From NCBI RefSeq assembly GCF_000092125.1, contig NC_014212.1:2876279-2940278 (forward strand): a stretch of DNA of 64,000 nucleotides. Direction: 5' to 3'. The translations under genes and the position numbers were made by a program. This DNA comes from Allomeiothermus silvanus DSM 9946. Lineage in GTDB: Bacteria; Deinococcota; Deinococci; Deinococcales; Thermaceae. Positions within the stretch are counted from its first letter, which is position 1; each line of letters begins with the position of its first letter. This document shows positions 19,317-26,622 of this stretch, one piece after another. The notes beneath the pieces were generated by a model that made no database searches, was not told where the DNA came from, and saw only the letters and a program-made list of their open reading frames with translations.

Positions 19317-20129
19317 ATGCAAGCGTATTCGAAGCGTCTCATTCCCCTTGTCGGAGCTGGGGTATTGGCGAGCCTCGGGCTCCTCGCTATCGGTCTGGCA
19401 CAGCAGACTGTGGCTGGTCCCAGTACGATGCTCTACGGCGCCAAGGTCTCGAGCTGGGCCAAGCTGGGTGCGAACGGGCAGGTCATGGAAGCCGGGGTGA
19501 CGATTCCCCTCAGCGGTATCGAGAAAGCCCCCGCCGCCGACCCCAACCACCAGGGGATGAACATGCAGATGGGGCCAGAGGTAAACCTAGACTTTCCCGA
19601 TGCAGTCAAAAAAGCCACCTTTCTCGACCACATGGAGTTGTGGTGGGAGCCGCTGGGCCACCCACCGGAGCGCTACCTAACCCCCCACTTCGACTTCCAC
19701 TTCTTCGGCATCCCAGCCAGCGAAACCAAGACCATCGACTGCAAGAACCTGACCGCTCCCACCCCCGACCTGACCCCCCAGGGCTATGCGCCCGCGGTGC
19801 CGCCCCAGGCCAAGCCCGAGGAATTCTGCGTGCCGCTGATGGGCTTCCACGGCGTGCCGATGTCGGAGTTCAGCGCCCCCGGCCAGCTCAAGCCCGGCCT
19901 TTTCGACCAGGTGATGATCGCCGGGACCTATGCCAGCAAGTTCGCCTTCGTGGAGCCGATGATCACCCGCGAGTTGCTGCTCAAGAAGCAAAACTTGAGC
20001 ATGTCCGTGCCGCGCCCGCCGGTCCTGGGCCGCAGAACCCTCTATCCCACCCAGTTCAACGCTACCTATGACTCCGCCAGTAACGCCTACCAGTTCGTGT
20101 TCAGCGGCTTCACCATGACCGACAAATAG
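19317..20129 (+). CDS. Exported protein with TTHB210-like (DUF5602) domain
   Basis: A 270-aa protein with an N-terminal signal or anchor (LVGAGVLASLGLLAIGLAQQ). The mature part contains HMELWWEPLGHPPERYLTPHFDFHFF near residues 100-125, a histidine-rich segment typical of the TTHB210-like family known from Thermus thermophilus, and the ending FVEPMITRELLLKKQ. Histidines and Cys (DCKNLT, EEFCVPLMGFHGVP) might bind a metal, which is inference. Molecular function is not known. RBS AGGAGG at about 19308. A c-type cytochrome gene follows 61 bp downstream. Confidence 0.6.
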   Translation: MQAYSKRLIPLVGAGVLASLGLLAIGLAQQTVAGPSTMLYGAKVSSWAKLGANGQVMEAGVTIPLSGIEKAPAADPNHQGMNMQMGPEVNLDFPDAVKKATFLDHMELWWEPLGHPPERYLTPHFDFHFFGIPASETKTIDCKNLTAPTPDLTPQGYAPAVPPQAKPEEFCVPLMGFHGVPMSEFSAPGQLKPGLFDQVMIAGTYASKFAFVEPMITRELLLKKQNLSMSVPRPPVLGRRTLYPTQFNATYDSASNAYQFVFSGFTMTDK

Positions 20130-20190
20130 CCCATTTCGCCAGGCTCGAGGTGCATTGTTGAAAATTCTCTAGCCCGGCTCCTTTCTCGCC

Positions 20191-20571
20191 ATGACCCGCC
20201 TTCTGACCTTGCTCAACCTCTTCGCTCTGCTATTGGTGGCCCTGGCGCAGACCGGGGGATTCACCCTCCAGGCCGAGCGCGGTCGCGCCTTGAGCCTCGA
20301 GCTCTGCGCCGCCTGCCACGGGGCGAGCCTGGCTGGGCGCTACGGCCCCCCGCTTAGCGGGCCGCGCTTCCTCGAGCACTGGAAGGGCAGGAGCGCCGGG
20401 GAGCTTCGGCAGTTTATCGCCCGCCAGATGCCCTTGGGCCGATCAGGAATCCTAAGTGAGCAGCAGACCCTCGAGCTGGTGGCCTATATCCTGCAAGCCA
20501 ACGGCTACCCAGCCGCAGGGGCCGAGCTGCGGACGGATGGTCTTGATCGTCTGGTCATCAAAGGACCCTAA
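20191..20571 (+). CDS. Class I c-type cytochrome
   Basis: A 126-aa exported protein: signal peptide LNLFALLLVALAQT, a single haem-attachment motif CAACH at about residues 37-41, and a candidate axial Met in ARQMPLGRSG near residue 88. Size and layout match small mono-haem electron carriers on the outer face of the membrane. It follows the TTHB210-like gene and may be co-transcribed. Confidence 0.85.
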   Translation: MTRLLTLLNLFALLLVALAQTGGFTLQAERGRALSLELCAACHGASLAGRYGPPLSGPRFLEHWKGRSAGELRQFIARQMPLGRSGILSEQQTLELVAYILQANGYPAAGAELRTDGLDRLVIKGP

Positions 20572-20654
20572 GATCGCCTTTAGCCAGGGTTAATTTTTTC
20601 GGGGCGAGCGTCACTTGCTTGAAGCAGCCTGGCCAGCTTTTGTACAGTGCGGCT

Positions 20655-21044
20655 ATGCGAGTCAAAATCTTAGCCGTGTTCGCCTTACTGGCCCTGCTGG
20701 CGGCCTGTGCCCCCCAGCAGACCACCCAGGTTCCCTCGGTGGGGTTTGCCGCTAGCCCGCAGCAACTCTACGATGCCCTAATCCAACTCGGGCCGACCAT
20801 CAACCCCGGAGCCGGTTACACCAACTACCGCATCGCGGATCGGAGCAACTCCAGCGTATCCTTCGTGGCCGAGCTGGCCTTGGGCACTAGCTTCAACTTT
20901 TTGGCTCAAGATGCGCGGCTACAAGTGACCTGCCAGGTGATCCCGGCCCAGGGCCGCACCGACGTGGGCTTCGTGTACTGCTCCCCGCAGGAGCGGGCGC
21001 AGCAGTTTTATAACCTGCTCTCGACCCGCTACCGTCAGCTCTAG
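20655..21044 (+). CDS. Small lipoprotein, unknown function
   Basis: A 129-aa protein with a lipobox LLAAC near residue 17, so it should be lipid-anchored. The mature part (VGFAASPQQLYDALIQLGPTI, then YRIADRSNSSVSFVAEL) looks like a compact alpha/beta domain without known motif. I start at ATG 20655 because a -10 box TACAGT ends 6 nt before it, suggesting a leaderless transcript; the longer frame from 20619 reads through the promoter. Confidence 0.65.
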   Translation: MRVKILAVFALLALLAACAPQQTTQVPSVGFAASPQQLYDALIQLGPTINPGAGYTNYRIADRSNSSVSFVAELALGTSFNFLAQDARLQVTCQVIPAQGRTDVGFVYCSPQERAQQFYNLLSTRYRQL

Positions 21045-21083
21045 CCGTATTCACTCGCTTTGCAACACAAAAATCATTTCCTC

Positions 21084-21110
21084 AAAGACGTGTTCGCTAC
21101 GCGAAGCATC
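21084..21110 (+). repeat. P1 hairpin repeat, intergenic copy
   Basis: A 27-bp unit AAAGACGTGTTCGCTACGCG-type, identical to the first unit of the array at 22566-22700. Confidence 0.8.
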
Positions 21111-21138
21111 TGAAGAGCGTGGTAGGCCACAAAAAGAT

Positions 21139-21160
21139 TCGGGGGGTGCTCGCCCCCCGA
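21139..21160. terminator. Strong hairpin between convergent genes
   Basis: TCGGGGGG and CCCCCCGA form an 8-bp stem with a 6-nt loop between the lipoprotein gene and the convergent SSB-like gene. No T-run follows on either strand, so its role as a terminator is uncertain. Confidence 0.4.
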
Positions 21161-21220
21161 CTTCAATGTGGCTGCCCAATTCGCCGCCTGGTTCCTCCCG
21201 ACGAAAGGCTCAGTACGGTC

Positions 21221-21937
21221 TCAGACCGCTTTGGCAGCCCTTACCAACCGCACTAGCGGGGTGACCTTGTAGACTTCTACTAGCCGCTTATAGCGTCGGT
21301 TCTTGGTTTCGGGGTCCTCCCACACTTCGGTCTTGAGCGCTCCTTCGATGAACACCTGAGCCCCTTTCTTCAGCTCGTGGCGTTGTTTCCCCGAACGGAG
21401 TGAGGGGAGGAAGCGCTTGGCAGCGTCACCCCAGGCCTCGAGTTCGACATAATGCTGTTTGGCCTGACTCTGCGCCGTGTCCCAGGTGGAGAAACCCAAC
21501 TGAACCTTGGCGATGGGGGTGCGCATAGCACTTTGCCGCATCTCGGGGTCGGTGGTGAGACCGCCCATCAAGAAGACTCGGTTGTCGGCCCCGTAGAGTA
21601 CCGGCCCCTTGGACTCCTCGTGCACGTCGGCCTCCTCGAGCCGGTGCAGTTCGTCGCCCACGATCCGGATACGCGAGGCCTTCTTGCCATCCGCACCCTC
21701 CCAGCTTTCGTACTCGAGCCGACCGCTGGCCTGGTAGGCGGCCCCTTCGGCCAACTGCTCCGACCAGGATTCGGCCAGCTGTCCGTAAAAGGTGAGGTCG
21801 GCGCGAAAGAAGACCTGTTGTTCTCCAGCAGCCCGCTTCCCCACCAAGGAAACCTCCAGGATCGGGGTGCCCTTGGGAGTATAGCGCAATTCGTGGCGGC
21901 TCAACGCGCCGCTGACGATGAGTAAATTGGCTCCCAT
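21221..21937 (-). CDS. SSB-like protein with two OB folds, no acidic tail, and a repeat insertion
   Basis: A 238-aa protein, ATG 21937 with AGGAG upstream. Two OB-fold SSB units are visible as in Thermus and Deinococcus SSB: residues 1-110 (LIVSGALSRHELRYTPKGTPILEVSL) and 125-230 (NRVFLMGGLTTDPEMRQS, VELEAWGDAAKR, KKGAQVFIEGALKTEVW). It ends LVRLVRAAKAV, without the acidic D/E-D-x-L-P-F tip that SSB uses to recruit partners. In the second OB fold, between strands, a P2 repeat inserts about a dozen residues (FLPSLRSGKQR). It is the last gene of a three-gene leftward operon. Likely binds single-stranded DNA as an accessory SSB; not the housekeeping SSB. Confidence 0.75.
   Translation of the reverse strand: MGANLLIVSGALSRHELRYTPKGTPILEVSLVGKRAAGEQQVFFRADLTFYGQLAESWSEQLAEGAAYQASGRLEYESWEGADGKKASRIRIVGDELHRLEEADVHEESKGPVLYGADNRVFLMGGLTTDPEMRQSAMRTPIAKVQLGFSTWDTAQSQAKQHYVELEAWGDAAKRFLPSLRSGKQRHELKKGAQVFIEGALKTEVWEDPETKNRRYKRLVEVYKVTPLVRLVRAAKAV
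21377..21413 (-). repeat. 37-bp P2 repeat inside the SSB-like gene
   Basis: Read on the plus strand it begins GTGGCGTTGTTTCCCCGAAC and ends GGGGAGGAAG, aligning without gaps to the P2 unit at 17106-17142. It is in frame and codes FLPSLRSGKQRH on the minus strand. Confidence 0.8.
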
Positions 21938-21950
21938 TTCTTTCTCCTGA

Positions 21951-22412
21951 TTAGGCCGCGCCCTGGAGTTTCTCGTGGAGATAGACCACGGCTTTGCGGG
22001 CCTCGAGGCGGGTAAAGGTACCGGGATCCGCAGGCTCGGCGATCCCCATCTGCCGGTAATCCTCAGGCCGCATGTACTGGAAGGCAAACCCAGCGTAGCG
22101 CTGGTCGGCCTCGCCGTGCAGGGCTACGGGCTCGTTCTGGGTGGCCTCGAGTTCGTGTACCCACGCCTCGAGCTGGGCGAGGGCTTCTTGGGCTTGGGCC
22201 TCGCTTATCGCACCGAAGGAACGGAGGGTCTGGTAGTACCCTTCCACCGCGTCGCCCAGGATGTAGCGGCGCTCGAGGGCCTCGTTGAGTAACAGCGCAT
22301 ACTTGGCCCGGATTTCGATGTTCTTTTCCACCGTCACCTGCGGGGGGTAGATGAAATACCCGCACTCGCGAGGGACCACGATACGGGTGCGGGTTTTGAG
22401 GCGCGGGATCAT
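21951..22412 (-). CDS. Hypothetical protein in the SSB-like operon
   Basis: A 153-aa protein I do not recognise. It opens with a basic segment (MIPRLKTRTRIVVPRECGYF), then is mostly helical and charged (EKNIEIRAKYALLLNEALERRYI; EAQAQEALAQLEAWVHELEA). No membrane segment, signal or metal motif is visible. It sits 13 bp upstream of the SSB-like gene, so the two are very probably co-transcribed and may act together on DNA. Confidence 0.6.
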   Translation of the reverse strand: MIPRLKTRTRIVVPRECGYFIYPPQVTVEKNIEIRAKYALLLNEALERRYILGDAVEGYYQTLRSFGAISEAQAQEALAQLEAWVHELEATQNEPVALHGEADQRYAGFAFQYMRPEDYRQMGIAEPADPGTFTRLEARKAVVYLHEKLQGAA

Positions 22413-22493
22413 AGATTCTCCGTGAGGGTCAATCTCTGCCGGTGGATCGCGTCAAGGTCTGGATTGCGACGATGCTTGGTGCCAAACACGAGC

Positions 22494-23042
22494 CTATGCG
22501 GCCATCGGGGCTTTGCACCTTTCCAGCCACAGCAGAAATTCGGCCATGAGTTGCTGGGCATCCTTAAAGACGTGTTCGCTACGCGAAGCATCAAAGACGT
22601 GTTCGCTGCGCGAAGCATCAAAGACGTGTTCGCTGCGCGAAGCATCAAAGACGTGTTCGCTGCGCGAAGCATCAAAGACGTGTTCGCTGCGCGAAGCAAC
22701 CAACCGGGTCAGGGGGTCGGGCTGGGCCGCCTGCCAGGCTCCGCGCTCGGCCTTGAGCGCTTCCAGTGTCTCCTCGCGGGTCAGGGTGTACATCTTGCGC
22801 TCGCGTCGGTCGAGCAGGAAAAAGCTGGCGGATTGGGCGGTGTGGTTGACGAGCCCCTTGACGCTAGGGTGAGCGGCCCATAAGAGGTAGGCCCAGGTGT
22901 TGGCCGAGCCCGACTCGAGGCCATCGTCGTACATCAATTGCCCGCTGTGGGGGTCATAGTAAAACACCACGCGCGGAGCCTGGCCGGGGTAGCCGAAGAT
23001 GGTTTCCAGTTTAGGGTGGATGGGTAGCTCGAGCTTTTTCAT
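22494..23042 (-). CDS. Hypothetical protein with five tandem SRSEHVFDA repeats
   Basis: A 182-aa protein, first gene of the SSB-like operon. Residues 1-115 form a compact alpha/beta domain (PRVVFYYDPHSGQLMYDD, SASFFLLDRRERKMYTLTREE) that I cannot assign. Residues ~117-161 are five copies of a 9-residue unit SRSEHVFDA, coded by five tandem 27-bp P1 repeats (22566-22700), followed by a helix AQQLMAEFLLWLERC. The repeat is almost certainly a later insertion between the domain and the C-terminal helix. Function unknown; linkage suggests DNA metabolism. Confidence 0.6.
   Translation of the reverse strand: MKKLELPIHPKLETIFGYPGQAPRVVFYYDPHSGQLMYDDGLESGSANTWAYLLWAAHPSVKGLVNHTAQSASFFLLDRRERKMYTLTREETLEALKAERGAWQAAQPDPLTRLVASRSEHVFDASRSEHVFDASRSEHVFDASRSEHVFDASRSEHVFKDAQQLMAEFLLWLERCKAPMAA
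22566..22700 (-). repeat. Five tandem 27-bp P1 hairpin repeats inside a gene
   Basis: Units start at 22566, 22593, 22620, 22647 and 22674. Each carries a TTCGC-TGC-GCGAA stem-loop. Units 2-4 are identical; unit 1 differs by one base in the loop and unit 5 at its end. The period keeps the frame. Single P1 copies occur at 17072-17099 and 21084-21110 and a diverged one near 54273-54302. Confidence 0.95.
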
Positions 23043-23205
23043 GGTTTTGTCCGTTCGGGGTTCTTCTTTAGAGACTTTAGGTTCCGGTCGCCCGAGTCGC
23101 CGAGTTCGATGGTTTGGGCCACCTTCCTCTTGCTTCCCAACCTGCTATTACATATCAGGGTTGGTTGATTTAGTTTATAACGTAATACCCCTTTTGTCTA
23201 CCCCA

Positions 23206-23244
23206 TTGGCATATCTCATCTATTTTATTATGTTTTTGACATAA
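23206..23244 (+). promoter_or_regulatory. Promoter overlapped by an RDRM-like 17-bp palindrome
   Basis: TTATGTTTTTGACATAA (23228-23244) has complete TTATGT/ACATAA arms. A -35 TTGGCA (23206-23211), 17-nt spacer and -10 TATGTT (23229-23234) place the box on the -10 element, 10 nt before ATG 23255. This is a classical repressor position. It resembles the Deinococcus DdrO operator. Confidence 0.6.
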
Positions 23245-23254
23245 TTCAAGGACG

Positions 23255-23533
23255 ATGACCGAACCCCTCAAGGATCTGATCTCTGCGGAGCCACCGGAGA
23301 CCCTGGATGTTGAGGAGCCCACCCCGGCCCTGGCTCGTTTCTTGCTCGAGGCCCCCAACCCCGAGCTGCACCTGCTCTACAAGGCCATGAGCTACTTCCT
23401 GGCCGAGGGCGATTATGACCTGGACGAGCTGGCGCAGGCGACTACCCTGCACCGGATGATCGGGCGCGAGGTCGAGCGACGGTTGCGCCAAGCGTCATGG
23501 CCAGCAGGTGAGGAAACCGAACTACCTTTTTAG
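23255..23533 (+). CDS. Small protein ending in an SSB-type acidic tip (ELPF)
   Basis: A 92-aa acidic, helical protein ending WPAGEETELPF. The final residues match the C-terminal interaction tip of Thermus/Deinococcus SSB (acidic residues then LPF), which binds repair and replication partners. The body (LARFLLEAPNPELHLLYKAMSYFL, DLDELAQATTLHRMIGREVERRL) is not an OB fold. It is divergent from the operon encoding a tail-less two-OB SSB-like protein, and its promoter carries an RDRM-like box. A plausible idea is that it supplies the missing tip or competes with SSB for partners. Not recognised as a known family. Confidence 0.6.
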   Translation: MTEPLKDLISAEPPETLDVEEPTPALARFLLEAPNPELHLLYKAMSYFLAEGDYDLDELAQATTLHRMIGREVERRLRQASWPAGEETELPF

Positions 23534-23625
23534 GTAAATCCTCCCCCATGGCTGGCTTTTGTTTCTCAGCTCCCGACTCCTCCCGAGCTTCCGAATAGGT
23601 GCCTCCAACGCAAGTACGTCATACC

Positions 23626-23682
23626 GGATTCAAAAAGACAGTTTGCAAAGGTAAAAACTCCAGAGGCTGTCTTTTTGAATCC
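23626..23682. repeat. Inverted repeat with 16-bp perfect arms
   Basis: GGATTCAAAAAGACAG (23626-23641) and its exact reverse complement (23667-23682) enclose 25 nt. It lies between convergent 3' ends and has A and T runs, so it may act as a bidirectional terminator or be a small mobile-element remnant. Confidence 0.6.
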
Positions 23683-23702
23683 TAGAGCACTCCCTTTGGT
23701 CG

Positions 23703-23736
23703 GGTTGATTCGTTACCGTTCGGTAACGAATCAACC
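23703..23736. repeat. 34-bp perfect palindrome (16-bp arms, 2-nt centre)
   Basis: GGTTGATTCGTTACCG and its exact complement flank TT. The core GTTACCG-TT-CGGTAAC looks like a TetR-family operator, but it lies 10 bp beyond the hrpB stop, where no promoter is expected. Confidence 0.6.
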
Positions 23737-23746
23737 GAATCTGGTA

Positions 23747-26239
23747 TCATTGTGATCTCGGCTTGGCTTTACGGGTAGGCTGAGCATTCCAGGGGTCTTC
23801 CGGCCAGGGGTGCTTGTTGTAGCGGCCCCGCAGCTCTTTACGTATTTCGGGGTAGGTGTTGGCCCAGAAGCTCTTCAAGTCCTGCGTCACTTGCACCGGG
23901 CGGTAGCCTGGGGAGAGGAGGTGCAAGAGAACCGGGGTGCGCCCCTCATTGACCCGGGGAGTATCGGCCAACCCGAAGATCTCTTGGATGCGCACGGCCA
24001 GCACCGGGGGGCTCCCGTCGGGGCTGTAGCGGAGCTTGATCGAGGAGCCGCTGGGCACGGTGAGGCGGGTGGGGGCCAGTTCGTCGAGGCGGGTCGAAAG
24101 GGGCCAGGGCAGGAAGCCCGCCAGAATCCCCACCAAGTCCAGCCGGGAGAAGTCCTCCTGCTTCGAGACTGCACCCAGCCAGGGACCGAGCCAGTCTTCT
24201 AAGGTCTCGAGCAAATACCCATCCGAGATATCCGGCCAAGCTTCTTCGGGCCGCCAGGCCCTCAAGGAAAGCACTCGAGCCTGCCACTGCCGCAGGTTCT
24301 CCGTCCAGGGCAGAACGTCCAACCCCTCAGAGCGCACTACTTGGCACAGTACCCGCAGGCGCTCCTCGCTAGGGATTCGCTCGAGCGGCTCCACCCAAAG
24401 CGCCACCTCCCCGATGCGGCGCTCGCGCTGGGCCAGCAACACCCCGGCTCGAGCATCCCAACCCACCACCTCGACCGATCGCGCATAGGGCTCGAGGTCT
24501 TCCGGCCTCACCGGGGCGGCGAGAAAGACCCGCCCCTCCTCGCTTCCCGCGTCCAGGTGGGCTGCGGCCAGCCAGGGTTGGCCCTGAAGCGGGTCGTCAT
24601 CGGCCAGGCGTACCCCGCGCCCGCCGGAGAGCCGGTAGCGCTGAGGCTCTCCCGCGCGCATCCGGGCTACCCGATCCGGGTAAGCTAGGGCCAAGAGCAA
24701 GCCGATGGCGTAGGGATCGGGTACCTCATCGAGAGCGTGCACACCCAGGCGCCCCCGCCACTGCTGCGAAAGGCGCTCGATACGGGCCAATGCCCCCGGA
24801 TCGGCCCCCTGCAAGTCTCCGCGCCGAGCGCGCCAGTTTCTCAGGGCCACCACCCGCAGGGTCAGATCGGCCCCGCTCTCCCGCGGGAGCGGGTCGCGCT
24901 CCTCGAGCAAGGCCGCCACGTCTGCGGCCAAAGCCTCAAGCCCTAGCCTTTGGCTCTCGATGAGGAGGTGGGCCAGGCGGGGGTGGGTGGGCCATTCGAG
25001 CATCTGCCGCCCGCGCTCGGTGAGGGTGCCTCCTTGGAATGCCCCCAGTTCCTCGAGCAAGGCGCGGGCCTGCCGCACCGCCCCCGCGGGCGGGGGCGTG
25101 ACCCAGTTCAGGGCGTACACGTCGCGCACCCCCCACTGGGCCAGCTCGAGCACCAGCGAGGCCAGGTCGGCCTCCAGGATCTCGGGGCGGCGCTGGGGAA
25201 GAAGCGTGGCCTGGGTGGCCGGGCTCCATAGCCGGTAGCAGACCCCCGGCCCTAACCGGCCTGCCCGCCCGGCCCGCTGATCGGCGGAGTCGCGGGTGAC
25301 CCGCACGGTCTCGAGGCGGGTCAGCCCGCTGTGGGCGTCGAAGCGGGGAAGCCGGGAAAAGCCCGAATCCACCACCACCCGCACCCCCTCGATGGTCAGG
25401 CTGGTCTCAGCCACCGAGGTCGCCAGCACCACCTTGCGCCGCCCGACGGGGTCGGGCAGGATGGCCTCTTGCTGAGCCGAGAGGGGCAAATCGCCATACA
25501 GGGTCAGCACCCGAAGCTCGGGGTGGCGCTCCTTCAAAAGCTTCTCGCTGCGGAGGATCTCCCCCACCCCGGGCAGAAACACCAGCACATCCCCTTCGTG
25601 GCGCTCGAGGGCCCGCGCAACAGCCCCCGCTGCCGTGGCGGTCAGGTGCCCCTGGGGGTCGCGCGCGAGGTAGTGGAGTTCCACCGGGTACTGGCGGCCC
25701 TGAGCGGTCACCAAAGGGACATCGCCTAGCGCCCGGCTCAAGGACTCCCCGTCGAGGGTAGCCGACATCACCAGCAGGCGCAAATCCTCGCGCAGAGCCC
25801 CTTGCACCTCGCGGGTGAGGGCCAGGCCCAGATCGGCCTGCAGACTGCGCTCGTGAAACTCGTCGAAGATCACCACCCCCACCCCTTCCAGGCTGGGGTC
25901 ATGCTGGAGGCGGCGGGTCAGAATGCCCTCGGTAAGCACCTCGAGCCGGGTTTGTCGGCCCACGCGGTTCTCAAAGCGCACCCGGTAGCCCACTGTCTGC
26001 CCCACCTCCTCGCCTAAGAGGGCCGCCATCCGGGCCGCTACCGCACGGGCCGCCAGGCGGCGGGGCTCGAGCATCAGAATCTTTCGCCCGACCAGCCAGG
26101 GTTCATTCAGAAGCTCGAGCGGCAACACCGTGCTTTTCCCGGCTCCCGGCGGGGCTTGCAGGATCACCGTGGGGTGGTGAGCCAATGCCTTTTTGAGGTC
26201 GGGCAGGGCTTCGTGGATGGGGAGGGGCTCGGCGAGCAT
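23747..26239 (-). CDS. hrpB: HrpB-type DEAH-box ATP-dependent helicase
   Basis: An 830-aa superfamily 2 helicase. Motifs in order: Walker A QAPPGAGKSTVLPLELL near residue 32, the DEFHERS form of DEAH near 125, SAT in LLVMSATLDG near 155, and motif VI SADQRAGRAGRLGPG near 320. The C-terminal part matches the HrpB_C extension (EDPWNAQPTRKAKPR ending). HrpB proteins are thought to act on RNA or nucleic acid complexes; the exact cellular role is unsettled. Single gene, length normal. Confidence 0.9.
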   Translation of the reverse strand: MLAEPLPIHEALPDLKKALAHHPTVILQAPPGAGKSTVLPLELLNEPWLVGRKILMLEPRRLAARAVAARMAALLGEEVGQTVGYRVRFENRVGRQTRLEVLTEGILTRRLQHDPSLEGVGVVIFDEFHERSLQADLGLALTREVQGALREDLRLLVMSATLDGESLSRALGDVPLVTAQGRQYPVELHYLARDPQGHLTATAAGAVARALERHEGDVLVFLPGVGEILRSEKLLKERHPELRVLTLYGDLPLSAQQEAILPDPVGRRKVVLATSVAETSLTIEGVRVVVDSGFSRLPRFDAHSGLTRLETVRVTRDSADQRAGRAGRLGPGVCYRLWSPATQATLLPQRRPEILEADLASLVLELAQWGVRDVYALNWVTPPPAGAVRQARALLEELGAFQGGTLTERGRQMLEWPTHPRLAHLLIESQRLGLEALAADVAALLEERDPLPRESGADLTLRVVALRNWRARRGDLQGADPGALARIERLSQQWRGRLGVHALDEVPDPYAIGLLLALAYPDRVARMRAGEPQRYRLSGGRGVRLADDDPLQGQPWLAAAHLDAGSEEGRVFLAAPVRPEDLEPYARSVEVVGWDARAGVLLAQRERRIGEVALWVEPLERIPSEERLRVLCQVVRSEGLDVLPWTENLRQWQARVLSLRAWRPEEAWPDISDGYLLETLEDWLGPWLGAVSKQEDFSRLDLVGILAGFLPWPLSTRLDELAPTRLTVPSGSSIKLRYSPDGSPPVLAVRIQEIFGLADTPRVNEGRTPVLLHLLSPGYRPVQVTQDLKSFWANTYPEIRKELRGRYNKHPWPEDPWNAQPTRKAKPRSQ

Positions 26240-26622
26240 CGGCTATTGACATCTTACGGTTAGAGGGAGGCGTATTTACCCCGCTGCAGGGCGAGAGAAG
26301 CATCTCGCGGCGCTAGCCGGGTGGCGTATTTTCGCGGCGCTAGCCGGGTGGCGTATTTTCGCGGCGCTAGCCGGGTGGCGTATTTTCGCGGCGCTAGCCG
26401 GGTGGCGTATTTTCGCGGCGCTAGCCGGGAGGCAAGAAAAGAGGCCCCGCGAAGCGGGATCGGTCTAGGGCGACCTAGAGCGGTTCCCACGAATACTCGG
26501 TACAGCGGGGTTTGCTAGGCCGAGTACATTACGTGAGGCGTAATGGTGGGAAACGCGATAAGCAAAAAAAGCTGCCCGGGCACCCCGAGCAACTCGAGAA
26601 GGTCGGGTTGGGCCGCCCGAGG
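26240..26622. other. Intergenic region, 383 bp, with a repeat array
   Basis: No convincing gene. It holds the four-unit 27-bp array (26323-26430) with a degenerate unit before it (26269-26322), an inverted repeat ACTCGG/CCGAGT near 26495-26525 and a small palindrome ATTACG-TGAGG-CGTAAT near 26528. Short frames here on both strands merely translate the array. Confidence 0.6.
26323..26430 (+). repeat. Four tandem 27-bp hairpin repeats (P2-derived), intergenic
   Basis: Units start at 26323, 26350, 26377 and 26404 and are identical but for the last base. Each begins GGCGTATTTTCGCGGCGCTA and ends GCCGGGT, with a CGGC-GCTA-GCCG stem. In the plus frame they would read AYFRGASRV, closely like the AYFRRAQRGV units inside the rhamnulose aldolase gene. 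Confidence 0.95.

Noticed and set aside
22566-22700. CRISPR-like array (regular 27-bp periodicity)
   Set aside because: There are no spacers: the units abut directly, are in frame with a protein, and no cas genes are present.
22422-22883. Plus-strand frame through the P1 array (RSIKDVFAA repeats)
   Set aside because: The minus-strand protein has a credible folded domain, start and operon position; the plus frame does not.
26260-26490. Frames on both strands coding KYATRLAPR or AYFRGASRV repeats
   Set aside because: They only translate the intergenic 27-bp array; no start with ribosome site and no non-repeat domain.
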